The notes: generated by a model from the sequence alone, not told the origin. Positions 42,884 to 53,139 are shown, numbered from the stretch's first letter. The stretch is DNA of 64,000 nt from Janthinobacterium sp. 67 (GCF_002797895.1 NZ_PGES01000001.1:2976001-3040000), one strand, 5' to 3'. A program made the numbers and translations.

Positions 42884-43609
42884 ATGGCAGGACATAGCAA
42901 ATGGGCCAATATCAAGCATAAAAAGGCTGCCACCGATGCCAAGCGCGGCAAAATCTGGACGCGCCTGATCAAGGAAATCACGGTTGCGGCCCGCATGGGC
43001 GGTGCCGACGCCATCACCAATCCGCGCCTGCGCCTGGCCGTCGACAAGGCGGCTGATGCCAATATGCCGAAAGACAACGTCCAGCGCGCGATCAACCGCG
43101 GCAGCGGCGGCGTCGATGGCGCCAACTACGAAGAAGTGCGCTACGAAGGCTACGGCGTGGGCGGCGCGGCCGTCATCGTCGAATGCATGACCGACAACAA
43201 GGTGCGCACGGTGGCCGAAGTCCGCAACGCCTTCAACAAGAACGGCGGCAACATGGGCAACGAAGGCTCCGTCGCCTTCATGTTCCAGCACTGCGGCCAG
43301 CTGCTGTTCGCGCCGGGTACCGACGAGGACAAGCTGATGGAAGCGGCCCTGGAAGCGGGCGCCGACGACGTCATCGCCGATGAAGAAGGCGGCTTTGAAG
43401 TGGTGACGCCCGTGCACGATTTCGCCGCCGTCAAGGAAGCGCTGGAAGCGGCCGGCTTCAAGGCCGAAGTGGCCGAAGTCATCATGAAACCGGCGACGGA
43501 AACCGTGTACGCGGGCGACGACGCCATCAAGATGCAAAAGCTGATCGATGCGCTGGAACTGCTGGACGACGTGCAGGAAGTGTTTACCAACGCGTTAATA
43601 GAGAATTAA
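42884..43609 (+). CDS. yebC: YebC/PmpR-family protein
   Basis: The 241-residue cytosolic protein matches the universal YebC family: [20 protein letters not shown] at the start, [27 protein letters not shown] and [19 protein letters not shown]. Members bind DNA as regulators or help ribosomes pass difficult sequences such as prolines. AAGGAAG precedes the ATG. It is separated from purD by 60 bp, so the two may be expressed together. Confidence 0.96.
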   Translation: MAGHSKWANIKHKKAATDAKRGKIWTRLIKEITVAARMGGADAITNPRLRLAVDKAADANMPKDNVQRAINRGSGGVDGANYEEVRYEGYGVGGAAVIVECMTDNKVRTVAEVRNAFNKNGGNMGNEGSVAFMFQHCGQLLFAPGTDEDKLMEAALEAGADDVIADEEGGFEVVTPVHDFAAVKEALEAAGFKAEVAEVIMKPATETVYAGDDAIKMQKLIDALELLDDVQEVFTNALIEN

Positions 43610-43669
43610 TCACTCTGTACTCAAGGGCGGCACCGCCGCCCTGCAACCCACATTGAACGAACGGTCCCT

Positions 43670-44938
43670 ATGAAAATTCTGGTAGTCGGCTCTGGCGGCC
43701 GCGAACACGCCCTGGCCTGGAAACTGGCCCAGTCCGAACGCATACAGATGGTGTATGTCGCGCCGGGCAACGGCGGCACCGCGCGCGATGCGCGCCTGGT
43801 CAATCTCGACATCAGCGATCCGCAATTGCTGGCCGACTTCGTTCAGCAGGAACACATCGGCCTGACGGTCGTCGGCCCGGAAGTGCCGCTGGCGGCCGGC
43901 ATCGTCAACCTGTTCCGCTCGCGCGGCCTGAAAATCTTCGGCCCGACGAAAGAAGCGGCGCAGCTGGAATCGTCGAAGGACTTCGCCAAGGCCTTCATGC
44001 AGCGCCACGGCATCCCGACGGCCGCCTACCAGACGTTCTCCGACGTCGCTCCGGCGCACGCCTACATCGACGCCATGGGCGCGCCCATCGTCATCAAGGC
44101 CGACGGCCTGGCCGCCGGCAAGGGCGTCGTCGTTGCCATGACCCTGGAAGAAGCGCACCAGGCGGTCGACATGATGCTGTCCGATAACCAGTTCGGCGAC
44201 GCCGGCGCGCGCATCGTCATCGAGGAATTCCTCGCCGGCGAAGAAGCGAGCTTCATCGTCATGTGCGACGGCAAGAACATCCTGCCGCTGGCCACCAGCC
44301 AGGATCATAAACGCCTGAAGGACCACGACCAGGGCCCGAACACGGGCGGCATGGGCGCGTATTCGCCGGCGCCGATCGTCACGCCGGCCATGCATGCGCG
44401 CGTCATGCGCGAAATCATCGTGCCGACCATCCAGGGCATGGCCAAGGATGGCATCACGTTCACGGGCTTCCTGTACGCGGGCCTGATGATCGACGACAAG
44501 GGCACGCCGAAGACGCTGGAATTCAACTGCCGCATGGGCGACCCGGAAACGCAGCCGATCATGGCGCGCCTGAAAACGGACCTGGTCACCGTCATGGAAC
44601 ACGCCGTCAACGGCACCTTGGACGCCGTGGAACTGGAATGGGACCGCCGCACGGCCGTTGGCGTCGTGATGGCCGCCGCCGGTTACCCGGACGATCCCGT
44701 CAAGGGCACGGCGATCGGCGACATCCCGGCCGAAACGCCGGACTCCGTCACCTTCCATGCGGGCACCCGCATCGACGGCGAACGCCTGGTCACCAACGGC
44801 GGCCGCGTGCTGTGCGTGGTGGGCTTGGGCGACAGCATCAAGATGGCGCAGAAGCAGGCGTATGAAACCGTGGAAAAAATCCATTTCGACGGCGCGCAGT
44901 ACCGCCGCGACATCGGCTGGCGCGGCCTGAAGCACTAA
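43670..44938 (+). CDS. purD: Phosphoribosylamine-glycine ligase (GAR synthetase)
   Basis: This 422-residue ATP-grasp ligase joins glycine to phosphoribosylamine in step two of purine synthesis. The signatures are MKILVVGSGGREHALAWKLA at the N-terminus, YVAPGNGGTARDA, VIKADGLAAGKGVVVA and the family pattern FNCRMGDPETQP. Full length for PurD. It follows yebC on the same strand. Confidence 0.97.
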   Translation: MKILVVGSGGREHALAWKLAQSERIQMVYVAPGNGGTARDARLVNLDISDPQLLADFVQQEHIGLTVVGPEVPLAAGIVNLFRSRGLKIFGPTKEAAQLESSKDFAKAFMQRHGIPTAAYQTFSDVAPAHAYIDAMGAPIVIKADGLAAGKGVVVAMTLEEAHQAVDMMLSDNQFGDAGARIVIEEFLAGEEASFIVMCDGKNILPLATSQDHKRLKDHDQGPNTGGMGAYSPAPIVTPAMHARVMREIIVPTIQGMAKDGITFTGFLYAGLMIDDKGTPKTLEFNCRMGDPETQPIMARLKTDLVTVMEHAVNGTLDAVELEWDRRTAVGVVMAAAGYPDDPVKGTAIGDIPAETPDSVTFHAGTRIDGERLVTNGGRVLCVVGLGDSIKMAQKQAYETVEKIHFDGAQYRRDIGWRGLKH

Positions 44939-45043
44939 GCAGGCCGCTTGCGGCAAACGGCGGGGCCGGCGCGGAAGTCATCCGCCCCGGCCCCGTTTGC
45001 ATGGGCGCGCCGAAAAAACGGGCCTTGCGCTAAGATGCGGCCC

Positions 45044-45850
45044 ATGCCCAGCCACATCCATCCTTCCCTCGCCCAGGTGCGCCGGCTCGGCCTGATCACG
45101 GCCGAGGAACTCGACGACGCCATCGCCGAACTCGACATCATCGAACTGCAGCGCAAGCACAACGAAGAAGAGGATATCGACGTGCCGGAACTGGCCGCCG
45201 GTGCGGGGCCCGTCGACACCCTGGCATGGCTGCTGCGCACGGACCTGCTGCCACAGGACGCCTTCCTGCAGCGGGTGCGCGAGCTGCCGCGCCAGCATGA
45301 CGGCGCGGCACTGCTCGAACGCCAGCAACTGGCCGCCGATGCGCTGCGGCAGGTGAACCGCCACGCCATCGACGCCCTGTACGACGAAGACGTGATCGAC
45401 CAGTGGCAGCGCGACGCCGCGCACGCCAGCCTGCCGACGGACCGCCTGCTCGCCTCGCCAGTCGCCGCCTTGCGCGACATGCTCCGGCGAGGCACCTTGT
45501 CCGCAGCCCAATTCGAGGCCCTGCGCCTGCGCACCCGCCAGCGCGGCTCCGAGCTGGCCCGCATCATCGTCGACGCCGCCGCGCGCCAGGCCCGCCGCGA
45601 GCGCCCCGCGCATGCGCGCCCGGGAACGTGGGTGAAAGCCGCGCTGCTGGTGCTGCTGCTGGCATTGGCGGCCAGCGCCATTATCAGCAAGCAGGCGCCC
45701 TCTCCCGCCGCCATCGCCGGGCACGGCATAGCGCGGCCTGACCTGCAACAGAACGCCGCGCACGCCGTCGAAAGCACACGTCCGCCCGGCGCCGGGCCGG
45801 AGCTCTCCATCACCGTGGTGCAGGACGACGCCCCGCCACCGGCGCCCTGA
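45044..45850 (+). CDS. Hypothetical protein with one membrane helix
   Basis: About 268 residues from the ATG at 45044; ATG 45035 is equally possible, and neither has a clear ribosome site. The N-terminal 190 residues are helical and rich in Leu, Asp, Glu and Arg (AQVRRLGLITAEELDDAIAE, DTLAWLLRTDLLPQDAFLQR), with no known domain seen. One transmembrane segment (AALLVLLLALAASAIISKQA) and a Pro-rich tail end it. The DxxIAE and LLxxDLLP repeats look like repeated helical hairpins. It probably sits on the cytosolic face of the inner membrane. Function unknown. Confidence 0.65.
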   Translation: MPSHIHPSLAQVRRLGLITAEELDDAIAELDIIELQRKHNEEEDIDVPELAAGAGPVDTLAWLLRTDLLPQDAFLQRVRELPRQHDGAALLERQQLAADALRQVNRHAIDALYDEDVIDQWQRDAAHASLPTDRLLASPVAALRDMLRRGTLSAAQFEALRLRTRQRGSELARIIVDAAARQARRERPAHARPGTWVKAALLVLLLALAASAIISKQAPSPAAIAGHGIARPDLQQNAAHAVESTRPPGAGPELSITVVQDDAPPPAP

Positions 45851-45920
45851 GCCACAACGCACTTCCCGCGCAGGCAGCCATGATGGCATACTGCCGTTTT
45901 GCCACCAATGCGGGGAAACC

Positions 45921-47471
45921 ATGGCCTGGAATGAAGGATATGTGTCGGATATCGAGTACACCAACGGTTTTTACAGCGACCTGAGTCCGCATCACCTCAA
46001 TTTCAGCTGCATCCTGCACGGCGTCGAGCCGGTGCCCCTGGATCAGCCCTACACCTATTTTGAACTGGGCTTCGGCCGCGGCCAGACGCTCAACGTCCTG
46101 GCGGCCGCCAATCCCAACGGCCAGTTCTACGGCAACGATTTCAATCCCGCGCATGTCGCCGGCGCACGCGCCCTGGCGGCAAAAGCACAGCTGGACAATC
46201 TGACCCTGCTGGAAAACAGCTTCGAAGAATTGGGTCAGGGCCGCGTGCCCGGTCTGCCGCAGTTCGACTTCATTACCCTGCACGGCATCTACACCTGGGT
46301 CAACCGCGAAAACCGCCAGCACATCGTCGACTTCATCGCCCGCTACCTGAAACCGGGCGGCATCGTTTCGCTCAGCTACAACGCCATGCCTGGATGGAGT
46401 TCCGCCCTGCCCCTGCAACGCCTGCTGCTGGAGTTTTCCAACAGCTTTCCCGGACGCAGCGACCTGCAGATCCAGGCTGGCATCGCCTATGTGCAGCAGT
46501 TGCAGAACCTGCAGGCGGGCTACATCACGGACAATCCCGCACTCGCACCGCGCCTCAATGCGCTCATCAACAGCGATCCCCATTACAGCGTGCATGAATA
46601 CCTGAACCAGGACTGGGAACCGCTGTACCACACCGACGTGATGCGCGATGTGGCGCGCGCCAAGCTCGATTTTGCCGGCTCCGCCGACCTGCCTTTTGCC
46701 TTTCCCGAGCTGTACCTGAACGCCGACCGGCAAGCCACCATCGACTTGCTGCCCGATGCGGCCATGCGTGAAACGATGAAGGATTATTTTCTCGATACCA
46801 GTTTCCGCAAGGACGTGCTGGTGCGGGGCGCGCGCCGCATGGGCGCCGCGCGCCAGGCGGAATGCCTGGCCGATGTGCACCTGGTCATGCTGGTGCCGCG
46901 CGCAAAAATGACCTTTAGCTTCCAGACCAAGGTTGGCGTAGTGACGGGAAACGAGCAGGTCTACGGCGCCGTCTGCGACGCGCTGGCAACCGGCCCGCAT
47001 AGCCTGGCCGAATTGGCCGCACTGCCCTCATTGCCCGGACAAAGCATGCAAAGCCTGGCGGAGGTGGCAGCCATGCTGGTCACCGGCGGCCAGGTCGTGA
47101 TGTATTTCCCGGATGTGGCGCAAAGCGGCAGCGACGACGCCGCCGCGCACCGCCTGAACCGGGCCATCGGCGCACAGTTGCGCTATGGCGACGACTACCG
47201 CATCCTGTGCTCGTCATTGGCTGGCAGCGGTATCAACATGGAATTCATCGACCGGCTGCTGTTTTCTCTGCTGACCCAGGAAGGCGAGCAACCGGACCTG
47301 GCCAGCTTGCAGGCGCAGGCGGCCAGCGCCATGGCGCGCTGCGGGCGCCGCCTGCTCAAGGACGGCGCGGCATGCGACGACGAGGCGGCGCACCAGCAGC
47401 TGCTCAACGCCGCCATCGACGAGTTCCTGCGTGAGAAACTGCCCGTGCTGCAGCAGTTGCGCATGTTGTAA
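45921..47471 (+). CDS. SAM-dependent methyltransferase with regulatory domain
   Basis: The 516-residue protein has a class I SAM domain (about 40-170). Motif I is YFELGFGRGQTLNVLAAANP, with an acidic residue in FYGNDFNP, and a post-motif is FDFITLHGIYTWVN. A methyltransferase regulatory domain (PF10119-like) follows from about 215 (HEYLNQDWEPLYHTDVMRDV), and the C-terminal region has winged-helix-like segments (SLAELAALPSLPGQSMQSLA). Such proteins are often next to adhesion, LPS or non-ribosomal genes, but none is here. The acceptor is unknown. It stands between the membrane unknown and hemF. Confidence 0.85.
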   Translation: MAWNEGYVSDIEYTNGFYSDLSPHHLNFSCILHGVEPVPLDQPYTYFELGFGRGQTLNVLAAANPNGQFYGNDFNPAHVAGARALAAKAQLDNLTLLENSFEELGQGRVPGLPQFDFITLHGIYTWVNRENRQHIVDFIARYLKPGGIVSLSYNAMPGWSSALPLQRLLLEFSNSFPGRSDLQIQAGIAYVQQLQNLQAGYITDNPALAPRLNALINSDPHYSVHEYLNQDWEPLYHTDVMRDVARAKLDFAGSADLPFAFPELYLNADRQATIDLLPDAAMRETMKDYFLDTSFRKDVLVRGARRMGAARQAECLADVHLVMLVPRAKMTFSFQTKVGVVTGNEQVYGAVCDALATGPHSLAELAALPSLPGQSMQSLAEVAAMLVTGGQVVMYFPDVAQSGSDDAAAHRLNRAIGAQLRYGDDYRILCSSLAGSGINMEFIDRLLFSLLTQEGEQPDLASLQAQAASAMARCGRRLLKDGAACDDEAAHQQLLNAAIDEFLREKLPVLQQLRML

Positions 47472-47578
47472 GGGGCGCCAGCCGCAAAACCACAGCGCCA
47501 GCGCCGGCCTATCACAAAAACGCGTAACAGGGTACAATCCGTCCTTACTTTTTTATTTCGGCCTCGTCGGCCCACGCG

Positions 47579-48493
47579 ATGTCGTCAACTCCCTCCCCTT
47601 CGGCCGTCAAGGCTTATCTGCTCGATTTGCAAAGCCGTATCGTGCAGGCGCTCGAAGCGCAGGACGGCAAGCCCTTCCTGACCGATGCCTGGCAGCGCCC
47701 CGAGGGCGGCGGCGGCATTTCGCGGCTGATCGAGGAAGGCAATGTGTTCGAGCGTGGCGGCGTGAATTTTTCGCACGTCACAGGCGCCGCATTGCCGCCA
47801 TCGGCAGCGGCCGCGCGCCCTGAATTGGGCGGCAAGGCGTGGGAAGCGATGGGCGTGTCGCTGGTGCTGCATCCGCGTAATCCCTACGCGCCCACGGTGC
47901 ACATGAACGTGCGCTTTTTCACCACCGTGAATGCCGATGGCGCACCCGTATGGTGGTTCGGCGGCGGCATGGATTTGACGCCGTATTATGGCGACACGGG
48001 CGACGTCAAGCATTTTCACCAGGTGTGCCATGACGCGCTGGCGCCGTTTGGCGACGAGCTGCATCCGAAGTTCAAGCAGTGGTGCGACGATTATTTCTAC
48101 CTGAAGCACCGGCGCGAAGCGCGCGGCGCAGGCGGCATCTTCTTCGACGACTTCAACGCCCTGGGCTTTGACGACAGCTTTGCCATGATGCGCAGCGCCG
48201 GCGACGCCTTCATCGACGCCTATGTGCCGATCCTGGCGCGCCGCAAGGACACGCCCTACGGCGAACGCGAACGCGATTTCCAGTGCTACCGGCGCGGACG
48301 CTACGTCGAGTTCAACCTGGTCTTCGACCGCGGCACCCTGTTCGGGCTGCAGTCGGGCGGACGCACCGAGGCGATCCTGATGTCGATGCCGCCCGTCGTC
48401 AAGTGGCGCTACGACTGGCACCCGGAAGCGGGCAGTCCCGAAGCGGCGTTGTATACTGACTTCCTCGTGCATCGCGACTGGCTGCAGGCGTGA
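47579..48493 (+). CDS. hemF: Oxygen-dependent coproporphyrinogen III oxidase
   Basis: The 304-residue cytosolic enzyme decarboxylates coproporphyrinogen III to protoporphyrinogen IX using O2 in haem synthesis. Conserved segments are [58 protein letters not shown] and [17 protein letters not shown] (47533-47538) may be the -10. Its stop overlaps the GTG start of nadD (GTGA, 48490-48493). It begins the housekeeping run hemF-nadD-rsfS-rlmH-maf-rng. Confidence 0.96.
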   Translation: MSSTPSPSAVKAYLLDLQSRIVQALEAQDGKPFLTDAWQRPEGGGGISRLIEEGNVFERGGVNFSHVTGAALPPSAAAARPELGGKAWEAMGVSLVLHPRNPYAPTVHMNVRFFTTVNADGAPVWWFGGGMDLTPYYGDTGDVKHFHQVCHDALAPFGDELHPKFKQWCDDYFYLKHRREARGAGGIFFDDFNALGFDDSFAMMRSAGDAFIDAYVPILARRKDTPYGERERDFQCYRRGRYVEFNLVFDRGTLFGLQSGGRTEAILMSMPPVVKWRYDWHPEAGSPEAALYTDFLVHRDWLQA

Positions 48494-49161
48494 AGGAAAG
48501 CGGTACGGCGTGCGTGGCGCTGCTCGGCGGCAGCTACGATCCGGTGCACATGGGCCATGTCGCGCTGGGCGCGCATTTTTCCAGCCTGCTGCACGCCGAT
48601 GAACTGCGCGTGATTCCGGCAGGCGCGCCCTGGCAAAAGGATAAACTGGGCGCCACCGGCCAGCAGCGCGCCGAAATGGCCGGCCTTGCCTTTGCCGGCC
48701 TGCCCCTGCCCGTGGTGATCGACCGCCAGGAAATCGAGCGCAGCGAACATGGCCAGGCCAGCTACACCATCGATACCTTGCGCCAGGTACGCGCCGAGCT
48801 GGGACAGCGCGCTTCCATCGTTTTCCTGATGGGCGCCGACCAGCTGCAGCGGCTCGCGACATGGCGCGAATGGCAGCAATTATTTGAATACGCGCATATC
48901 TGCGTCGCGGCCCGCCCCGGCTTCGCGCTGAATGACACAGCAGTACCGCAAGTGGTCGCCGACGCATTTTCGCGCCGCCTGGGGTCTCTGGAAAGCATCC
49001 GCAACACGCCGCACGGTCTGACTTATCTGGCACAGGACTTCGCGGTGGATATCTCCGCCACCGAAATACGTGCGGCATTACAACGGGGGAATCGGGCGAA
49101 CTCGCTTGTTTCCCCGCTAGTGCTAGACTATATTGAACAACATAATTTATACAAAAGCTAA
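48490..49161 (+). CDS. nadD: Nicotinate-nucleotide adenylyltransferase
   Basis: The 223-residue cytosolic enzyme forms deamido-NAD from nicotinate mononucleotide and ATP. It has the nucleotidyltransferase motif [15 protein letters not shown] and the C-terminal [10 protein letters not shown]. The start is GTG overlapping the hemF stop, and the stop is directly followed by the rsfS ATG. A nadD-rsfS pairing is widespread in bacteria. Confidence 0.96.
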   Translation: MKESGTACVALLGGSYDPVHMGHVALGAHFSSLLHADELRVIPAGAPWQKDKLGATGQQRAEMAGLAFAGLPLPVVIDRQEIERSEHGQASYTIDTLRQVRAELGQRASIVFLMGADQLQRLATWREWQQLFEYAHICVAARPGFALNDTAVPQVVADAFSRRLGSLESIRNTPHGLTYLAQDFAVDISATEIRAALQRGNRANSLVSPLVLDYIEQHNLYKS

Positions 49162-49851
49162 ATGGACATCAAAAAACTGCAAACCCTCGTCGTCGACGCC
49201 CTTGAAGACGTCAAAGGCCAAGACATCGCCGTCTTCGAAACGAGCCACCTGACCAGCCTGTTCGACCGCATCGCGATCGTCTCCGGTACCTCGAACCGTC
49301 AAACCAAGGCGCTGGCCGCCTCGGTGCGCGACAAGGTCAAGGACGCCGGCGGCCAGATCATCGGCATGGAAGGCGAGGACACCGGTGAATGGGTGCTGGT
49401 CGATCTGGGCGACATGATCGTCCACATCATGCAAGCGCCTATCCGCGCCTACTACCGTCTGGAAGAAATCTGGGGCGACACCCCGGTCAAGCTGGGCGCC
49501 GCCAAGCGCGCGCCGAAAAAAGCGGCCGGCGACGAGCCGAAAAAGGTCAGCGGCCATCTGGCGGCAAGCAAGGCCAATGTGGAAGCGACGCCCGTGATCG
49601 AGAAAAAGGCGCCGGCCAAGAAAGCCACGGCCGCCACCGCCGCCAAGAAAGCCCCGGCCAAGAAAGCCGCCGCTTCCAAAGCCGTCGGCAAGACCGTGAA
49701 AGTCGCGCCGACCAAGACCGAAGCGGCCGCCGTGAAAGCGCTGAAAGCGCTGCCGGAGAAAAAAGTACGCGCCCCACGCGCGGCCAAGCCGGCAGCCGAT
49801 GCTGCACCGGCAAAAACCGTGATCAAGCGTATCAAAAAAGTCGAAGCGTAA
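49162..49851 (+). CDS. rsfS: Ribosome silencing factor with long Lys/Ala tail
   Basis: Residues 1-110 are the RsfS fold (KLQTLVVDALEDVKGQDIAV, FDRIAIVSGTSNRQTKALAA, GDMIVHIMQAPIRAYY). This domain binds L14 and blocks 50S-30S joining in starvation. Residues about 115-229 are an extra tail rich in Lys, Ala and Pro (APAKKATAATAAKKAPAKK), resembling histone H1-like proteins. The tail ends in VIKRIKKVEA. Family members are usually 105-130 residues, so the tail doubles the length. It begins one base after nadD. The basic tail probably binds RNA or DNA, but that is inference. Confidence 0.93.
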   Translation: MDIKKLQTLVVDALEDVKGQDIAVFETSHLTSLFDRIAIVSGTSNRQTKALAASVRDKVKDAGGQIIGMEGEDTGEWVLVDLGDMIVHIMQAPIRAYYRLEEIWGDTPVKLGAAKRAPKKAAGDEPKKVSGHLAASKANVEATPVIEKKAPAKKATAATAAKKAPAKKAAASKAVGKTVKVAPTKTEAAAVKALKALPEKKVRAPRAAKPAADAAPAKTVIKRIKKVEA

Positions 49852-49857
49852 GCCTCG

Positions 49858-50328
49858 ATGCAGCTCATCATCGCTGCGGTCGGCCATAAAATGCCGGCCT
49901 GGATAGAGACGGGCTTCGCGGAATACGCGAAGCGCATGCCACCGGAATTGCGCATCGTGCTGAAAGAAATCAAGCCGGTGGAGCGTTCCGGCAGCAAGAC
50001 CGCCGCCACGGCGATGGCGCTCGAACGCGAGCGCATCGAAGCCGTCTTGCCCAAGGGCGTGCGCATCATCGCCCTCGACGAACGCGGCAAGGACCTGACC
50101 AGCGTCGGCCTGTCGCAGCAGTTGATGGCGTGGCAGCAGGATGGCCGCGACACCGCCTTCCTGATCGGCGGCGCCGACGGCCTCGATCCGCAACTCAAGG
50201 CACGTGCCGAAGGCATGCTGCGCATTTCCAGCATGACCCTGCCGCACGGCGTGGTGCGCGTGATCCTCGCCGAGCAGCTCTATCGGGCCTGGTCGATCAC
50301 GCAAAACCACCCCTATCACCGCGTCTGA
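49858..50328 (+). CDS. rlmH: 23S rRNA pseudouridine-1915 N3-methyltransferase
   Basis: The 156-residue SPOUT-family methyltransferase acts on 70S ribosomes. Conserved segments are [33 protein letters not shown] and the knot ending [20 protein letters not shown] followed by [14 protein letters not shown]. It begins 6 bp after rsfS, with which it is commonly linked. Confidence 0.97.
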   Translation: MQLIIAAVGHKMPAWIETGFAEYAKRMPPELRIVLKEIKPVERSGSKTAATAMALERERIEAVLPKGVRIIALDERGKDLTSVGLSQQLMAWQQDGRDTAFLIGGADGLDPQLKARAEGMLRISSMTLPHGVVRVILAEQLYRAWSITQNHPYHRV

Positions 50329-50336
50329 ACTCCCCC

Positions 50337-50957
50337 ATGAAAACGGCTGATCACAAGATCTACCTCGCTTCCAAAAGTCCGCGCCGGCGCGAACTGCTGC
50401 GCCAGATCGGCGTCGATTTCGAATTGCTGCTGCTGCGCAGCGACGGCCCGCGCGGCGCCGACGTCACCGAGGAAGTCTTCCCCGGCGAATCGGCGCTCGA
50501 CTATGTCGCCCGCGTGTCGAATGAAAAAGCCGCCTTCGCGTGGGACCTGGTGCGCCGCCGCCACCTGACCCCGCGTCCCGTGCTGGCGGCCGACACCACC
50601 GTCACCATCGACGGCGTCATCCTCGGCAAACCGGCCGACCGCGCGGAAGCGGTGGCGATGCTGCAGCAGCTGTCGGGCCGCACGCACGAGGTGCTGACCT
50701 CGATCGCCGTGCACTACAAGGATTTCGCCGAGCAGCGCACGCAGGTGTCGCAAGTGCGCTTCGGCGTGCTCTCGCCCGCCTCGATCGCCGCCTACTGCGC
50801 CACGCCGGAACCGTACGACAAGGCCGGCGCCTACGGCATCCAGGGCAGCGCCGCGCTGTTCGTCGAGCACATCGAAGGCAGCCATTCCGGCATCATGGGC
50901 CTGCCCCTGTACGAGACCGCGCAATTGCTGCGTGAAGCGGGTTTGCCCCTGCCCTGA
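50337..50957 (+). CDS. maf: Maf-family nucleotide pyrophosphatase
   Basis: The 206-residue house-cleaning enzyme hydrolyses non-canonical or m5U/m7G-type nucleotide triphosphates. The Maf motif ASKSPRRRELLRQIG at the N-terminus, ADTTVTIDGVILGKPADR and DKAGAYGIQGSAALFVEHIE are all kept. The start at 50337 is 8 bp after rlmH; the longer open frame upstream overlaps rlmH. Which Maf subtype (YhdE or YceF) cannot be settled by eye; the AYCAT-xEPYDKAGAYG form fits YhdE. Confidence 0.93.
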   Translation: MKTADHKIYLASKSPRRRELLRQIGVDFELLLLRSDGPRGADVTEEVFPGESALDYVARVSNEKAAFAWDLVRRRHLTPRPVLAADTTVTIDGVILGKPADRAEAVAMLQQLSGRTHEVLTSIAVHYKDFAEQRTQVSQVRFGVLSPASIAAYCATPEPYDKAGAYGIQGSAALFVEHIEGSHSGIMGLPLYETAQLLREAGLPLP

Positions 50958-51000
50958 TCCCGGGTATGATGTCATTCGTTGCCTCCACTCCCGCGCCCCC

Positions 51001-52464
51001 ATGAACGAAGACATCCTGATCAATATCACGCCGCAAGAAACGCGCGTCGCCCTCATCCTGCAGGGCGCCGTGCAGGAATTGCACATCGAGCGCACGCTCA
51101 CGCGCGGCCTGGCCGGCAATGTGTATTCCGGCAAGGTGGTGCGGGTATTGCCGGGCATGCAATCGGCCTTCATCGACATCGGCCTGGAGCGCGCCGCCTT
51201 CCTGCACGTGGCCGACATCTGGGAAGCGCGCGGCCACGACGGCCAGAACGCCACGCCGGCGCCGATCGAAAAAATCCTCTTCGACGGCCAGGTGCTGACG
51301 GTGCAGGTGATCAAGGACCCGATCGGCACCAAGGGTGCGCGCCTGTCGACGCAGATTTCCATCGCCGGGCGCATGCTGGTGTACCTGCCGCAGGATAAAC
51401 ATATCGGCATTTCGCAGAAGATCGAGAAGGAAGCGGAGCGCGAGCAATTGCGCGTGCGCCTGCAAAGCCTGCTGCCGCCCGATGAAAAGGGCGGCTACAT
51501 CGTGCGCACCATGGCCGAGGACGCGTCCGACGCGGACCTGAAGGCGGACGTCGACTACCTGCGCAAGACCTGGAGCACGATCACGCACGGTGCGCGCACG
51601 CGGCCCGCCACGAGCCTGCTGCACCAGGACTTGAGCCTGGCGCAGCGCGTGCTGCGCGACTTCGTCGGCGATGAAACGGCCACCATCCAGGTCGATTCGC
51701 GCGAAAACTATGTGAAACTGCGCGAATTCGCGGAAATCTACACGCCCAGCGAACTGACGCGCCTGCAGCACTACACGGGCGAGCGCCCGCTGTTCGATTT
51801 ATATGGCGTGGAAGAAGAGATCCTGCGCGCGCTGGGCCGCCGGGTCGACCTGAAGTCGGGCGGCTACCTGATCGTCGACCAGACGGAAGCGATGACTACC
51901 ATCGACGTCAACACGGGCGGCTTCGTCGGCGGGCGCAATTTCGCCGACACGATTTTCAAGACCAACCTGGAAGCGGCGCACGCCATCGCGCGCCAGCTGC
52001 GCCTGCGCAACCTGGGCGGCATCATCATCCTCGACTTCATCGACATGGACAACGCCGAGCACCGCAACGCCGTGCTGGCCGAACTGAAACGCACCTTGTC
52101 GCGCGACCGCACCAAGGTTTCGGTGAGCAACTTTTCGCCGCTGGGTCTGGTGGAAATGACGCGCAAGCGCACGCGCGAATCGCTGGCCCACATTCTGTGC
52201 GAACCGTGCCCCGCCTGCGCCGGCAAGGGCCAGGTAAAAACCTCGCGCACGATCTGCTATGAAATCCTGCGCGAACTGCTGCGCGAAGCCAAGCAGTTCA
52301 ACCCGCGCGAATTCCGCATCCTCGCCTCGCAGGAAGTCGTGGATCTGTTCCTCGAAGAAGAATCGCAGCACCTGGCCATGCTGGGCGACTTCATCGGCAA
52401 GAAAATCTCGCTGCAGGTGGAGAATGCCTACCATCAGGAGCAGTACGACGTGATTTTGATGTGA
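51001..52464 (+). CDS. rng: Ribonuclease G
   Basis: This 487-residue member of the RNase E/G family lacks the long C-terminal scaffold. It has an S1 domain (about 38-128; GNVYSGKVVRVLPGMQSAFI), a 5'-sensor/RNase H region, the catalytic DNase I-like subdomain with TIDVNTGGFVG (metal Asp) and LDFIDMD, and the zinc-link CEPCPACAGKG. It trims 16S rRNA 5' ends and some mRNAs in the cytosol. It closes the hemF-to-rng run, 43 bp after maf. Confidence 0.96.
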   Translation: MNEDILINITPQETRVALILQGAVQELHIERTLTRGLAGNVYSGKVVRVLPGMQSAFIDIGLERAAFLHVADIWEARGHDGQNATPAPIEKILFDGQVLTVQVIKDPIGTKGARLSTQISIAGRMLVYLPQDKHIGISQKIEKEAEREQLRVRLQSLLPPDEKGGYIVRTMAEDASDADLKADVDYLRKTWSTITHGARTRPATSLLHQDLSLAQRVLRDFVGDETATIQVDSRENYVKLREFAEIYTPSELTRLQHYTGERPLFDLYGVEEEILRALGRRVDLKSGGYLIVDQTEAMTTIDVNTGGFVGGRNFADTIFKTNLEAAHAIARQLRLRNLGGIIILDFIDMDNAEHRNAVLAELKRTLSRDRTKVSVSNFSPLGLVEMTRKRTRESLAHILCEPCPACAGKGQVKTSRTICYEILRELLREAKQFNPREFRILASQEVVDLFLEEESQHLAMLGDFIGKKISLQVENAYHQEQYDVILM

Positions 52465-53139
52465 CTTCTTATAAGTAATTGAATTAACCACATAAATTTG
52501 ACATATCGATCAAGATTCGCGAATAATCAGCGAGTGCAACGGTGCGGGCATTGCCACCAAAAATCGGATGGGATAGGCCGGCATCGCGCTGGTGGCGATC
52601 TGGGCAAGCTCGCCGTCGTGGAGGAACTGGCGCCGTCACAACGTCACGGTTCAACGGCAGCTAACGCTTCATCTAATCTCGGTAGCAAATACCGTGTCCG
52701 CAATGTTTACCTTCGTCGCTAGCGCATGAGTGTATATGGGCATCTCATGCTCTGTCTGGGCAAGCCAGAGGTGTGTGTCGCGACATGTGTTGTGAATTAT
52801 AATTACGCCATGTGTTTGTGTATCCGGCAGTCATCAAGGCTATTACGTAAAGCCCTAAGCAGAGGCAACTGTTTTTGCATCCAAGACTGTTGACTTTTTA
52901 ATCTTTTACAATCATTTCTTGGTACTCGATTAAAGTGCAAAAAATTAATACAAGATCGATTTTCATCAAGTGATATCGACCTTAAGCGCCCTCAGTCTTG
53001 AGTTGTCGCTGTACGTCATGAATGCGATATCGACTGAGAGAATTTACGCAAGGCAACTACCCATATCCCAACGGCAAGCATATTGCTGGTGTTGCTGCAG
53101 CGTCAAAGAGAAATTAACTGAAGAAAATAAGAGAGAGTT
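52465..53139. other. 675-bp AT-richer gene-free interval
   Basis: The base composition drops sharply after rng. I see no frame with a convincing product. It holds a good promoter-like pair (52498-52527), a hairpin (GCATGAG at 52724-52730 with CTCATGC at 52744-52750), and an AT-rich leader before manC. It may be decayed DNA or the control region of manC. Confidence 0.6.
52498..52527 (+). promoter_or_regulatory. Sigma-70-like promoter in the gene-free interval
   Basis: TTGACA (52498-52503) and AATAAT (52522-52527) are spaced by 18 bp. It points towards manC, 610 bp away, with no gene in between, so it would make either a long leader or a separate RNA. Confidence 0.45.

Noticed and set aside
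52498..52722. A 74-codon TTG frame after rng
   Set aside because: No ribosome site, its start lies inside the TTGACA of a promoter-like pair, and the product has no recognisable features.
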